From an uncultured Eubacteriales bacterium (lineage in GTDB: Bacteria; Bacillota; Clostridia; Christensenellales; UBA1242): a stretch of DNA of 7,522 nucleotides. The notes below the pieces were generated by a model. That model had not been told where the DNA came from. It searched no databases and worked only from the letters and a program-made list of their open reading frames with translations. Position 1 is the first letter of the stretch; every line of letters starts with the position of its first letter. Both the position numbers and the translations under genes were made by a program. Shown here piece after piece: positions 1-5,711 of the stretch. The DNA lies in contig USNN01000045.1 in the NCBI GenBank assembly GCA_900556185.1, positions 1 through 7,522 of the forward strand, given 5' to 3'.

Positions 1-1
1 C

Positions 2-337
2 AAACGCTGGTTTCAGGTGAGTGAATCCGAGAAAAAGATTTACGAAAAGCTTGGCGTAAAAAAATGGAAAAATAAAATGCCGACCTACAGACCGGACTGG
101 TTTGATCCGAGACTCCATAGCTGGAAAGAAATCGCACAGACCATGTGCCAGTCAGAAGTGGGGCATGAGATTATTGCGGTATTGAGCTTTTTGCCGGTTT
201 TCGCCGGGATAAAATTTGGAGCATATCCGGTGTTTCTTCTTACATCGATCGCTGCTGCGAGTGTTGATCTGATGTTTGCGGTGATCCAGCGGTATAACCG
301 GCAGAGGATCATGAGAATACTTGCGGCAAAAAAGTAA
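2..337 (+). CDS. CrtO-like glycosyl-4,4'-diaponeurosporenoate acyltransferase family protein, 3' part
   Basis: The reading frame is open from the window edge to TAA at 335-337, so about 111 C-terminal residues are visible and the gene starts upstream. The GTG at 17 has no Shine-Dalgarno and is probably internal. Visible features in order: a basic stretch with GVKKWKNKMP, then PRLHSWKEIAQ, then CQSEVGHE, two hydrophobic segments at about residues 56-70 and 72-94 of the visible part, and IQRYNR close to the C-terminus. This order (KKWK-x-K-P, acidic/His motif, helix pair, QRYNRxR) is what I know from the CrtO family, whose staphylococcal member acylates the staphyloxanthin precursor. Clostridial members are mostly uncharacterised, so the substrate is unknown. 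It is likely an integral membrane protein. Base composition is clearly richer in G+C than everything after about 490, suggesting a different genome of origin. The family call is from recall of motifs. Confidence 0.7.
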   Translation, partial: KRWFQVSESEKKIYEKLGVKKWKNKMPTYRPDWFDPRLHSWKEIAQTMCQSEVGHEIIAVLSFLPVFAGIKFGAYPVFLLTSIAAASVDLMFAVIQRYNRQRIMRILAAKK

Positions 338-377
338 AAATGTTTACACAGCAAAAAATGTAAAAATGCTTACCACC

Positions 378-406
378 TTGACAAGCAGTAAAGATCAAAG
401 TAAAAT
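378..406 (+). promoter_or_regulatory. Near-consensus sigma-A type promoter
   Basis: TTGACA at 378-383 and TAAAAT at 401-406 are separated by exactly 17 bases. This is a perfect -35 and a 5/6 -10. Transcription would start near 412-414 and read into the truncated obg frame at 457. It lies in the G+C-richer, GATC-rich part of the window, so it probably belongs to the same genome as the CrtO-like gene and originally drove another gene. Confidence 0.65.
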
Positions 407-410
407 ATAA

Positions 411-427
411 CCTATCGGAATAGTAGG
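411..427 (+). promoter_or_regulatory. Operator-like dyad at the transcription start (Rrf2/CymR-like?)
   Basis: CCTATCGGAATAGTAGG spans the expected start site of the 378-406 promoter. It is an imperfect dyad, CCTA-N9-TAGG, with CCTATCGGAAT in its left part. The ATCGGAAT core is reminiscent of boxes bound by Rrf2-family regulators such as CymR (cysteine metabolism) in Bacillota. If so, the gene originally behind this promoter would concern sulfur or cysteine metabolism. The resemblance is from memory and was not scored against a matrix. Confidence 0.3.
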
Positions 428-442
428 AAAACTGCAGATAAA

Positions 443-449
443 AAGGAGG
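443..449 (+). promoter_or_regulatory. Perfect Shine-Dalgarno AAGGAGG that sets the start at 457
   Basis: AAGGAGG lies 7 bases before ATG 457. It is stronger than the sites before the genes further right, and with the promoter at 378-406 forms a complete expression signal. It fixes translation of the truncated obg frame at 457, although Obg similarity only becomes apparent some 8-10 codons later. This site therefore probably belonged to a different gene. Confidence 0.7.
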
Positions 450-490
450 GAACAACATGGAACATATTGCCAGAAAAGATGTTTTTGAGT
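450..490. other. Probable sequence junction (composition and homology break)
   Basis: To the left, sampled lines have about 46% G+C, GATC occurs six times in 400 bases, and a complete expression signal is present. To the right, G+C is about one third, GATC is almost absent, and Obg sequence begins in the middle of its GTPase domain. The first codons after 457 (MEHIARKD) do not look like Obg, while VFELLKKYN onward fits the helix before the G4 motif. The exact join cannot be fixed from one sequence; about 465-485 is most likely. Confidence 0.6.
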
Positions 491-981
491 TACTTAAAAA
501 ATATAATAAAGACCTAGAAAAGTTGCCAAAAATAATTGTTTTAAACAAGATGGACTATTATGGTGCAGAAGAAAACGCAAAAGAGTTTATGCGTAAATTA
601 AAGCGAACAAAAAATGCGCCAGAAGTGATTAAAATATCTACCCAAACTCATTTTAACCTAGAAGAACTTTTAACTAAGACTGCTGATATGGTTAATAGTT
701 TACCAAAACCAGAACCAATAAAATTTGAAAAGTTTGAGTATGAAAAGGCAGATAAAACTGCATACTTTATTACTCGTGATGATGATGGGGCTTATAACAT
801 ACAAGGCGGGTTTGTTGACGAACTTATTAGAAATGTTGTGTTAAGTGATAGTCAATCATTTGCGTATTTTCAAAAGGTTATGAAAGATAAGGGTATAATA
901 CGTCACCTAAGAAGGCTTGGTGCTAAAGACGGCGACACCATAAGAATTAAAGACTTTGATTTTGAATTTATTGATGACTAA
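457..981 (+). CDS. obg: GTPase Obg (ObgE/CgtA), C-terminal part only, N-terminally truncated
   Basis: Obg is an essential GTPase of 50S ribosome assembly and stress control, normally about 420-435 residues: a glycine-rich Obg fold, a G domain and, in many Bacillota, a C-terminal OCT domain. Only 174 residues are encoded here. The G4 motif NKMD is at residues 30-33. The G5 region reads ISTQTHFNLEEL near residue 60 in place of the usual SA-containing motif. The OCT domain (about residues 102-174) is complete, with the pattern G-F-V-D-E-L-I, YFQKVMKDKGI, LRRLGAKDGDTIRI and a final FDFEFIDD. The Obg fold and G1, G2 and G3 are absent, so this product could not be a working GTPase. The stop TAA at 979-981 overlaps the ribosome binding site of yhbY; obg-yhbY adjacency is common in Bacillota. 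The start at 457 has a perfect ribosome binding site, but that and the first codons seem to come from other DNA. Identity as an Obg C-terminus is confident; whether the truncation is biological is doubtful. Confidence 0.85.
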   Translation: MEHIARKDVFELLKKYNKDLEKLPKIIVLNKMDYYGAEENAKEFMRKLKRTKNAPEVIKISTQTHFNLEELLTKTADMVNSLPKPEPIKFEKFEYEKADKTAYFITRDDDGAYNIQGGFVDELIRNVVLSDSQSFAYFQKVMKDKGIIRHLRRLGAKDGDTIRIKDFDFEFIDD

Positions 982-991
982 GGAGAAAATT

Positions 992-1285
992 ATGTTAAAT
1001 AGTAAACAAAGAGCAACACTTAGAAGTATTGCAAGCAAACTAGACCCAGTTGTGCAAATTGGTAAAGGTGAGATTGATGATAACCTACTTATGCAAATAG
1101 ATGGCGTTTTGGAAACCAGAGAGTTAATTAAATTATCGGTTCTTCAAAACAGCGATGTAGACCCTAAAATAATTGCAAGTGAGATAGCGGGGGTACTTAA
1201 CGCAGAAGTGGTTTGCGTTATTGGAAGAAAGTTGGTTTTATATAGAAAAAGCCACAAGAAAGGCGTGGTTCATATTGAATTTTAA
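992..1285 (+). CDS. yhbY: YhbY family (CRM domain) ribosome assembly RNA-binding protein
   Basis: This 97-residue protein consists of a single CRM (CRS1-YhbY) domain, a small RNA-binding fold found on pre-50S particles in bacteria. It shows the family opening LNSKQRATLRSIASKLDPVV, the QIGKGEID loop (the GxxG-type RNA contact), an ELIKLSV strand and the VVCVIGRKLVLYR strand near the end. Length matches the family (about 95-100). The start chosen is ATG 992, preceded by AAGGAGA at 980-986, which overlaps the obg stop. An in-frame ATG at 956 would lie inside obg and add 12 unlike residues. It sits 10 bases after obg, so the two are probably cotranscribed and translationally coupled, consistent with their shared role in large-subunit maturation. 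It is followed directly by a strong terminator that ends the unit. Confidence 0.93.
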   Translation: MLNSKQRATLRSIASKLDPVVQIGKGEIDDNLLMQIDGVLETRELIKLSVLQNSDVDPKIIASEIAGVLNAEVVCVIGRKLVLYRKSHKKGVVHIEF

Positions 1286-1287
1286 AC

Positions 1288-1325
1288 AAAAAATAGTCAA
1301 TCGTTTGTATTGACTATTTTTTCTT
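1288..1325 (+). terminator. Rho-independent terminator after yhbY
   Basis: A perfect 14-bp stem pairs 1288-1301 with 1309-1322 (core ATAGTCAAT/ATTGACTAT) around a 7-base loop at 1302-1308, ending in a run of T. It begins 2 bases after the yhbY stop. The A-rich 5' flank means it could also work on the minus strand. Its 3' arm contains the -35 box of the pheS promoter. Confidence 0.85.
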
Positions 1326-1338
1326 ATTGCATTATAAT
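1310..1338 (+). promoter_or_regulatory. Promoter of pheST, overlapping the preceding terminator
   Basis: TTGACT at 1310-1315 and TATAAT at 1333-1338 are separated by 17 bases. The -35 box lies entirely in the 3' arm of the yhbY terminator hairpin. Predicted transcription start is near 1344-1346, giving a leader of only about 25-30 bases before the pheS ATG at 1372. That leaves no room for a T-box or leader-peptide attenuator. Confidence 0.7.
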
Positions 1339-1371
1339 TAATACATTAAAAATACAAAAGGATACTTGATT

Positions 1372-2403
1372 ATGAAAGAGAAAATTCAAAATTTAAGAAA
1401 TCAGTTTAAAGAAAAATTCCAAGAAATTCATTCTATGGAAAAATTGGAAGAACTTAGAGTTTTTTTGCTTGGTAAAAAGGGTAAACTTACAGAACTAATG
1501 GCAGACTTTAAACTTATTCCTAACGAAGAAAAAAGAGAAGTTGGTAAACTTGTAAATGAACTAAAGGGCGAAATTGAACAGGGTTTAGAAGAAAAGAAAA
1601 CTGAACTAAAGTCTGAAGAAATTGCATCTAAGGTTAGTGGTGAAGAAAAAATAGATATAACTATGCCAGTAGACCTTGGTGTTGGTTCGTTGCACCCAAG
1701 AACCATCATTCAACAAGAACTAGAAGACATATTTAAGTCTATGGGGTTTGTTGTTGAAGATGGTAAAGAAATTGTTAGCGAATACGAGTGCTTTGATGCG
1801 GTAAACGTTCCAGCAACTCATCCAGCAAGAGATATGCAAGATACCTTTTGGCTTGATAACGGTGAACTATTAAAAACTCAAACATCAGCACTTCAAAACA
1901 CACTTTTGAGAAAGTATGGCGGACACATTAAAGCAATTTTCCCTGGTAGATGCTTTAGAAATGAAGCGTTAGACCATTCACACGAAAACACATTCTTCCA
2001 GATGGAAGGTATGGTTGTTGGCGAAGATGTAACGGTTGCTAACCTTATTTACTTTATGAAAGAAATGCTTTCTAAGGTATTCAAAAAGGAAGTTACAGTT
2101 AGGTTGCGTCCTGGCTTTTTCCCATTCGTTGAACCTGGCTTTGAACTAGATGTATTGTGTCCATTCTGTGGTGGTGACGGTTGCGCTGTATGCAAACATG
2201 GTTCTTGGATAGAACTTTGTCCTTGCGGTATGATTCACCCTAACGTTCTTAAGATGGGTGGTGTTGACCCAGAAAAATATTCTGGCTTTGCGTTTGGGCT
2301 AGGACTAGACCGTCTTGCAATGATTAAGTCTAAACTAGATGATATTAGATACTTGAATAGTGGCGACTTAAAAGTGTTGAAGCAATTCGGATTAAATATG
2401 TAG
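1372..2403 (+). CDS. pheS: Phenylalanine--tRNA ligase alpha subunit
   Basis: This is the catalytic alpha subunit of the alpha2-beta2 phenylalanyl-tRNA synthetase, which charges tRNA-Phe with phenylalanine using ATP in the cytosol. At 343 residues it has the family length. Residues 1-90 form the charged N-terminal coiled coil that grips tRNA. The class II core follows: LHPR at 107-110, HPARDMQDTF at 150-159, KTQTS at 168-172, motif 2 with RCFRNE at 193-198, the RPGFFPFVEPG substrate region near 246-256, and motif 3 GLGLDRLAM at 309-317. A cysteine cluster CPFC/CAVC (C263, C266, C271, C274) resembles the zinc-knuckle-like insertion I recall from other Bacillota PheS. Extra cysteines C283 and C285 lie in ELCPCGM. 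The start ATG 1372 has AAAAGGA at 1356-1362 with 9 bases spacing; the in-frame TTG at 1366 would be too close to that site. The stop is TAG. pheT follows after 16 bases in the same operon. Confidence 0.97.
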   Translation: MKEKIQNLRNQFKEKFQEIHSMEKLEELRVFLLGKKGKLTELMADFKLIPNEEKREVGKLVNELKGEIEQGLEEKKTELKSEEIASKVSGEEKIDITMPVDLGVGSLHPRTIIQQELEDIFKSMGFVVEDGKEIVSEYECFDAVNVPATHPARDMQDTFWLDNGELLKTQTSALQNTLLRKYGGHIKAIFPGRCFRNEALDHSHENTFFQMEGMVVGEDVTVANLIYFMKEMLSKVFKKEVTVRLRPGFFPFVEPGFELDVLCPFCGGDGCAVCKHGSWIELCPCGMIHPNVLKMGGVDPEKYSGFAFGLGLDRLAMIKSKLDDIRYLNSGDLKVLKQFGLNM

Positions 2404-2419
2404 GAAATGGAGAAAGATT

Positions 2420-4789
2420 ATGATTATATCACTTAACTGGTTAAAAGATATGGTTGATTTGTCTGGACTATCAACCGATGAAATTGTTGAAAAAATAACT
2501 CTTTCAACAGCCGAAGTAGAAGAAGTTAAAAAAGTTGGCGATGATATGGAAGATGTTGTTATCGCTAAAGTTGTTACTTGTGAAAAAATACCAGATACAC
2601 ACTTAAATTTACTTAGTGTGGATGACGGCAGAGAAGTTTTACAAATTGCTACAGGGGCACCTAATGTATATGCAGGTATGAAAACTGCATTGGTTCGTGT
2701 TGGTGGCAAGGTAGAAGGTAGAAAAATTAAAAAGGCAAAACTAGCAGGCTATGATAGTTTTGGTATGTGTTGCAGTGAAGCGGAACTTGGTATTGGTTCA
2801 GATGACGAAGGTATTGTAGATTTCACAAATTCGGGTTACGCTGTTGGCACAGACCTAAAGTCTATTTTACCAATAGAAGATACTCTAGTTGAAATAGATA
2901 ATAAGTCTTTAACAAACCGACCTGACCTATGGGGTCATCTTGGTTTTGCAAGAGAACTTAGTGCAATATTTAACCGTGAACTAAAAAAGATTGACCTAGT
3001 GGACTTGCATAAACTAAATGGTTTGCCAAAATTAAATAATGAAGTATTAACTAAAGATTGTTTACGTTACACCGCTTTGCGTGTTGAAAACGTAACTAAA
3101 AAGGTTTCCCCTAGTGTTATGAAAATTAGGCTTAATTATTGCGGTCTTCGTGATATTAACTTAATTACAGACTTAACTAACTATATTATGCTAGAACTTG
3201 GTCAACCAATGCACGCATTTGATAGTTCTATTGTGAATGGCGTTGTTGTTCGTCCTGCTAAAGAAAACGAAAAACTTGTAACTCTAGAAGGTGAAGAACA
3301 CGAAATTCCAGCAGGTGCTCCACTAATTTGCGATAAGTCTGATACTCCAGTTGCTATTGCTGGTATTAAAGGCGGTATGAAGTCTGGTATTTCTGCCGAC
3401 ACTACAGGGTTCTTGCTAGAAAGTGCAGTGTTCACCGCTAGTAGCATTAGAAAAGCATCTAAGGCAATAAAACTAATTACTGATGCATCTAATAGATACG
3501 AAAAGTCGTTAGACCCAAATTTAACCGATATTGCAATTGCAAGGCTAGTGTCATTGCTTCGTGATATAGACGAAGACATTATTATTTCGTCTGATTTATA
3601 CGACTACAAAAATTACGACCAATCACCTAAAAAGATTGAAATTAGTACAAATTTTATTAGAAAGAGAATCGGTGAAGACATTAGTGACGAGTTTATTGTG
3701 TCTACGCTTAAATCTTTAGGTTTTATTATTGAAAAAGAAGAAAACGGTGAACTAGAAGTTAGAGTTCCAAGTTTTAGAGCAACTAAGGATATTACCATTA
3801 AAGAAGACCTTGTTGAAGAAATTGCAAGATTGTATGGCTATGATAAAATTGTTCCTAAAAAGTTGAATTTTGACCTAGAACCAGTAGAACAAGACCCAGT
3901 ACATATTAATGAATATAAAACCAAAAGACTACTTGCTGAAAAGTATGGCGTAAGCGAAGTTCATAGTTACATTTGGAATTATTCAGACTTTAACGCTAGT
4001 ATTGGTATTAAATCTAATAGTTACATTAACCTTGTTGATACCTCTAATAGTGGTCAATCAGGTATAAGAAGTGAACTTGCTCCAACTTTAATTAAGTTCT
4101 TCTCTGAAAACCAAAATAGTTTTGACGATATTAAAATGGAAGAAATTGGTAGAGTTGCAACTGGCATAGGTGAAGATGGTCGTGCTATTGAAGAAAAGCA
4201 TTTGGCAATTTTAATTGCAAACAATAATAAGGATGTAGAAAATTATTTTGAACTTAAAAAGATGATTGAAAACATCGCATTGAGTCTTGCTAGAGTTACA
4301 CTAGTTTACGAAGATACAACCGAAGAAAAGATGTTGCCATCTGCAAGAACTGCAATTTCGGTTAACGGTGAAAACATTGGTGTTATGGGCGTGTTGCATC
4401 CAGCGATTGTTTCTAAACTAGATACAAAAATGAGTGTTGCTTACCTAGAAGTAGACTTTAATAAGTTGATGCAATTTACAAACCCACAAATAACCTATAA
4501 AAAAGTATCTAAATATCAAACCGTTGATATGGACTTTAACTTCTTGGTTCCAACAAGTGTTACTTATGCAAAAATAGAAGAAATGCTTAAGTTATTTAGA
4601 TGCAAATTTAACGTTAGTTACAAACTAAAAGATGTATACGAAAACAAACAAGTTTTAGGCGATAATAAGGCTATGACAATCAATTTTGCTATTAATTCAA
4701 ACGAACACACTTTAAGTGCTGGCGAAATTGAAAGCTTTAGAAAAAGACTACTAGACCATATGAAAACCAATGGAATTAACTTAAGATAA
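2420..4789 (+). CDS. pheT: Phenylalanine--tRNA ligase beta subunit
   Basis: This is the beta subunit of phenylalanyl-tRNA synthetase; it binds tRNA-Phe, and its B3/B4 domain hydrolyses mischarged Tyr-tRNA-Phe. It has 789 residues, close to the usual 790-810, so all domains are present. In order: N-terminal ISLNWLKDMVD; a tRNA-binding OB fold at about 40-150 with IATGAPNV and CCSEAELG; NRPDLWGHLGFARE near 166-179; B3/B4 editing domain at about 210-380 with GQPMHAFD (261-268) and AIAGIKGG (312-319); B5 at about 405-475 ending in EDLVEEIARLYGYD; a catalytic-like core at about 495-690; and an FDX-ACB anticodon-recognition domain at 695-789 ending in GINLR. GGAG at 2409-2412 stands 7 bases before ATG 2420. 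It follows pheS by 16 bases and shares its promoter. In the FDX-ACB domain the usual ERDL stretch reads DMDF, a small divergence. A hairpin terminator follows the TAA almost at once. Confidence 0.97.
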   Translation: MIISLNWLKDMVDLSGLSTDEIVEKITLSTAEVEEVKKVGDDMEDVVIAKVVTCEKIPDTHLNLLSVDDGREVLQIATGAPNVYAGMKTALVRVGGKVEGRKIKKAKLAGYDSFGMCCSEAELGIGSDDEGIVDFTNSGYAVGTDLKSILPIEDTLVEIDNKSLTNRPDLWGHLGFARELSAIFNRELKKIDLVDLHKLNGLPKLNNEVLTKDCLRYTALRVENVTKKVSPSVMKIRLNYCGLRDINLITDLTNYIMLELGQPMHAFDSSIVNGVVVRPAKENEKLVTLEGEEHEIPAGAPLICDKSDTPVAIAGIKGGMKSGISADTTGFLLESAVFTASSIRKASKAIKLITDASNRYEKSLDPNLTDIAIARLVSLLRDIDEDIIISSDLYDYKNYDQSPKKIEISTNFIRKRIGEDISDEFIVSTLKSLGFIIEKEENGELEVRVPSFRATKDITIKEDLVEEIARLYGYDKIVPKKLNFDLEPVEQDPVHINEYKTKRLLAEKYGVSEVHSYIWNYSDFNASIGIKSNSYINLVDTSNSGQSGIRSELAPTLIKFFSENQNSFDDIKMEEIGRVATGIGEDGRAIEEKHLAILIANNNKDVENYFELKKMIENIALSLARVTLVYEDTTEEKMLPSARTAISVNGENIGVMGVLHPAIVSKLDTKMSVAYLEVDFNKLMQFTNPQITYKKVSKYQTVDMDFNFLVPTSVTYAKIEEMLKLFRCKFNVSYKLKDVYENKQVLGDNKAMTINFAINSNEHTLSAGEIESFRKRLLDHMKTNGINLR

Positions 4790-4792
4790 AAG

Positions 4793-4818
4793 AAGGTGGA
4801 AAAATTTCCACCTTTTTT
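4793..4818. terminator. Bidirectional terminator between pheT and the convergent membrane gene
   Basis: AAGGTGGAA (4793-4801) pairs with TTCCACCTT (4806-4814) around a 4-base loop and is followed by TTTT at 4815-4818. On the other strand the same stem is followed by TTCTTTTAT, so it can end transcripts from both sides. The minus-strand gene's stop codon (4817-4819) lies inside the plus-strand T tract, 2 bases from the stem. Confidence 0.85.
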
Positions 4819-5602
4819 AATTTGAGAAAAAATAACGGGTTGCTTTTTGTTTTGGAGAAAATATAAAGCAAAAAACAGAAAGAATTATAAAAATTATTGC
4901 AACAGTTTTGTAATAGGTTTTAAACGGAATAAAAAAACTTATAACTAGCATAATAAACCCTAATTTTAGTAAAGTAAATCCAGTTTTTGAAGAAAATAGG
5001 TTTATTAAAGATTTTTTAGAAGTGTTAAGCTTACTTGTTATATATGGGTAGATGTTTAAAGAGTTTAACATTAAAAATGTTTCGTCTTTATTAAGTAAAA
5101 TTATATTTTTGTTTTTAGCGTAACTAATGGCATCAGCGGAAAATGAGTTACCTAAAACTAAGTTTGCTTTAAAATTTTCTTTTAGGTCTTTAAGTGTAAC
5201 TACGTCTTCGGTGAAGTTGTAATAGAGTGTGTAATCTGTTTCGTTTGCTATAAATGTAATAAGTTTAGTCTTTTTATTTAAAACATTATATTTTTTGCCG
5301 AGTGCGTACACAAAGAAGTTGTGAATAGCGGTTGGGTTCCCAAACTTTAATGCAAGCAAGGTGTTCTCTTTTAATTTTTTAGTTTTTGAATCTAAGGCGA
5401 TTTTATTTTCGTGAATATTAGCCTTGTGTTTATACATAAAAAACAAAAAGGTGGACAGGGCTATTGCAAGAATAATATTAATTATAGTTCTATTTATAAA
5501 TTTGGCAAAAATTAAAAAAGATAAACTAAAGCAAATTAGGATGATAAAAATATCGTCTATAATTTTTGCAAGTTTGGTTTTGTGATTAAAAAAGTTGTTC
5601 AT
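4817..5602 (-). CDS. Four-helix membrane protein of unknown function with a possible degenerate Mrr-like domain
   Basis: I do not recognise this 261-residue protein. Hydrophobic segments at about residues 14-34 and 38-57 form an N-terminal helical hairpin, and segments at about 209-227 and 231-249 form a second pair. Lys/Arg placement (basic N-terminus, KHK after helix 2, KQKATR at the end) predicts both termini and the large middle part (about 60-205) in the cytosol. The middle ends in ANLVLGNSFSADAISYAKNK followed by IILLNKDETFLML. That has the strand-helix-strand shape of the end of Mrr/PD-(D/E)XK restriction-endonuclease domains (typically V-T-x-G-x-F-S-x-x-A-x-x-Y-A, then a strand with L-I-D/N). 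A preceding helix and strands at about 91-130 would complete the fold, but I see no catalytic D...ExK set. Base composition and codons match the neighbours. ATG 5602 has no clear Shine-Dalgarno. It is convergent to pheT, divergent from deoA, and monocistronic here. That it is a membrane protein is confident; the fold is tentative. Confidence 0.8.
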   Translation of the reverse strand: MNNFFNHKTKLAKIIDDIFIILICFSLSFLIFAKFINRTIINIILAIALSTFLFFMYKHKANIHENKIALDSKTKKLKENTLLALKFGNPTAIHNFFVYALGKKYNVLNKKTKLITFIANETDYTLYYNFTEDVVTLKDLKENFKANLVLGNSFSADAISYAKNKNIILLNKDETFLMLNSLNIYPYITSKLNTSKKSLINLFSSKTGFTLLKLGFIMLVISFFIPFKTYYKTVAIIFIILSVFCFIFSPKQKATRYFFSN

Positions 5603-5636
5603 ATATTGATTATTTCGTAAAATTACTAAATTATTA

Positions 5637-5655
5637 AACGAATTTAATATTCGTT
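5637..5655. repeat. Inverted repeat AACGAAT-N5-ATTCGTT (candidate operator)
   Basis: A perfect 7-bp dyad, 5637-5643 with 5649-5655, ends at the first bases of the -35 box of the deoA promoter. The same ACGAA/TTCGT word recurs at 5614-5618 and 5695-5699. The position suits a repressor site for deoA and possibly the divergent gene. A T9 run starts at 5659, but no plus-strand gene upstream needs a terminator. Confidence 0.4.
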
Positions 5656-5682
5656 GTGTTTTTTTTTATTATTTGTTATAAT
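5654..5682 (+). promoter_or_regulatory. Extended -10 promoter of deoA-deoC
   Basis: TATAAT at 5677-5682 is preceded by TGT at 5674-5676, making an extended -10 (TGnTATAAT). TTGTGT at 5654-5659 is a weak -35 at 17 bases spacing. The start would be near 5688-5690, about 23 bases before the deoA ATG. The -35 overlaps the end of the 5637-5655 inverted repeat, suggesting repression by a DNA-binding protein. Confidence 0.65.
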
Positions 5683-5711
5683 AGTTGTATATTTACGAAG
5701 GGGAAACAAGT

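Noticed and set aside
47..59. AAGCTTGGCGTAA, identical to a stretch beside the polylinker of pUC-type vectors
   Set aside because: It continues in frame through a conserved KLGVKKWK motif of the CrtO-like protein and the vector match stops after 13 bases, so it is coincidence rather than vector contamination.
343..364. TTTACA/TGTAAA inverted repeat after the CrtO-like gene
   Set aside because: The 6-bp stem is A/T-rich, the loop has 10 bases and there is no T tract; too weak to call a terminator.
956..991. Longer yhbY start at ATG 956
   Set aside because: It lies inside obg, adds 12 residues not typical of the family, and AAGGAGA at 980-986 clearly serves ATG 992.
1366..1371. TTG start two codons before pheS ATG
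   Set aside because: Only 3 bases from the Shine-Dalgarno; ATG 1372 has the right spacing.
3202..3579. Minus-strand open frame of 125 codons inside pheT, and similar ones inside pheS, deoA and the first gene
   Set aside because: They lie opposite well-conserved coding sequence, lack family motifs and ribosome binding sites, and reflect codon bias of the true strand.
5637..5667. Hairpin AACGAAT/ATTCGTT with following T run as a plus-strand terminator
   Set aside because: No plus-strand gene ends upstream, since the neighbouring gene is on the minus strand. The stem is short and A/T-rich, and it abuts the deoA -35, so an operator is more likely.
5685..5711. TTG start at 5685 giving deoA a 9-residue extension
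   Set aside because: It falls just behind the -10 box, at or before the expected transcription start, and ATG 5712 has a good AAGGGG site.
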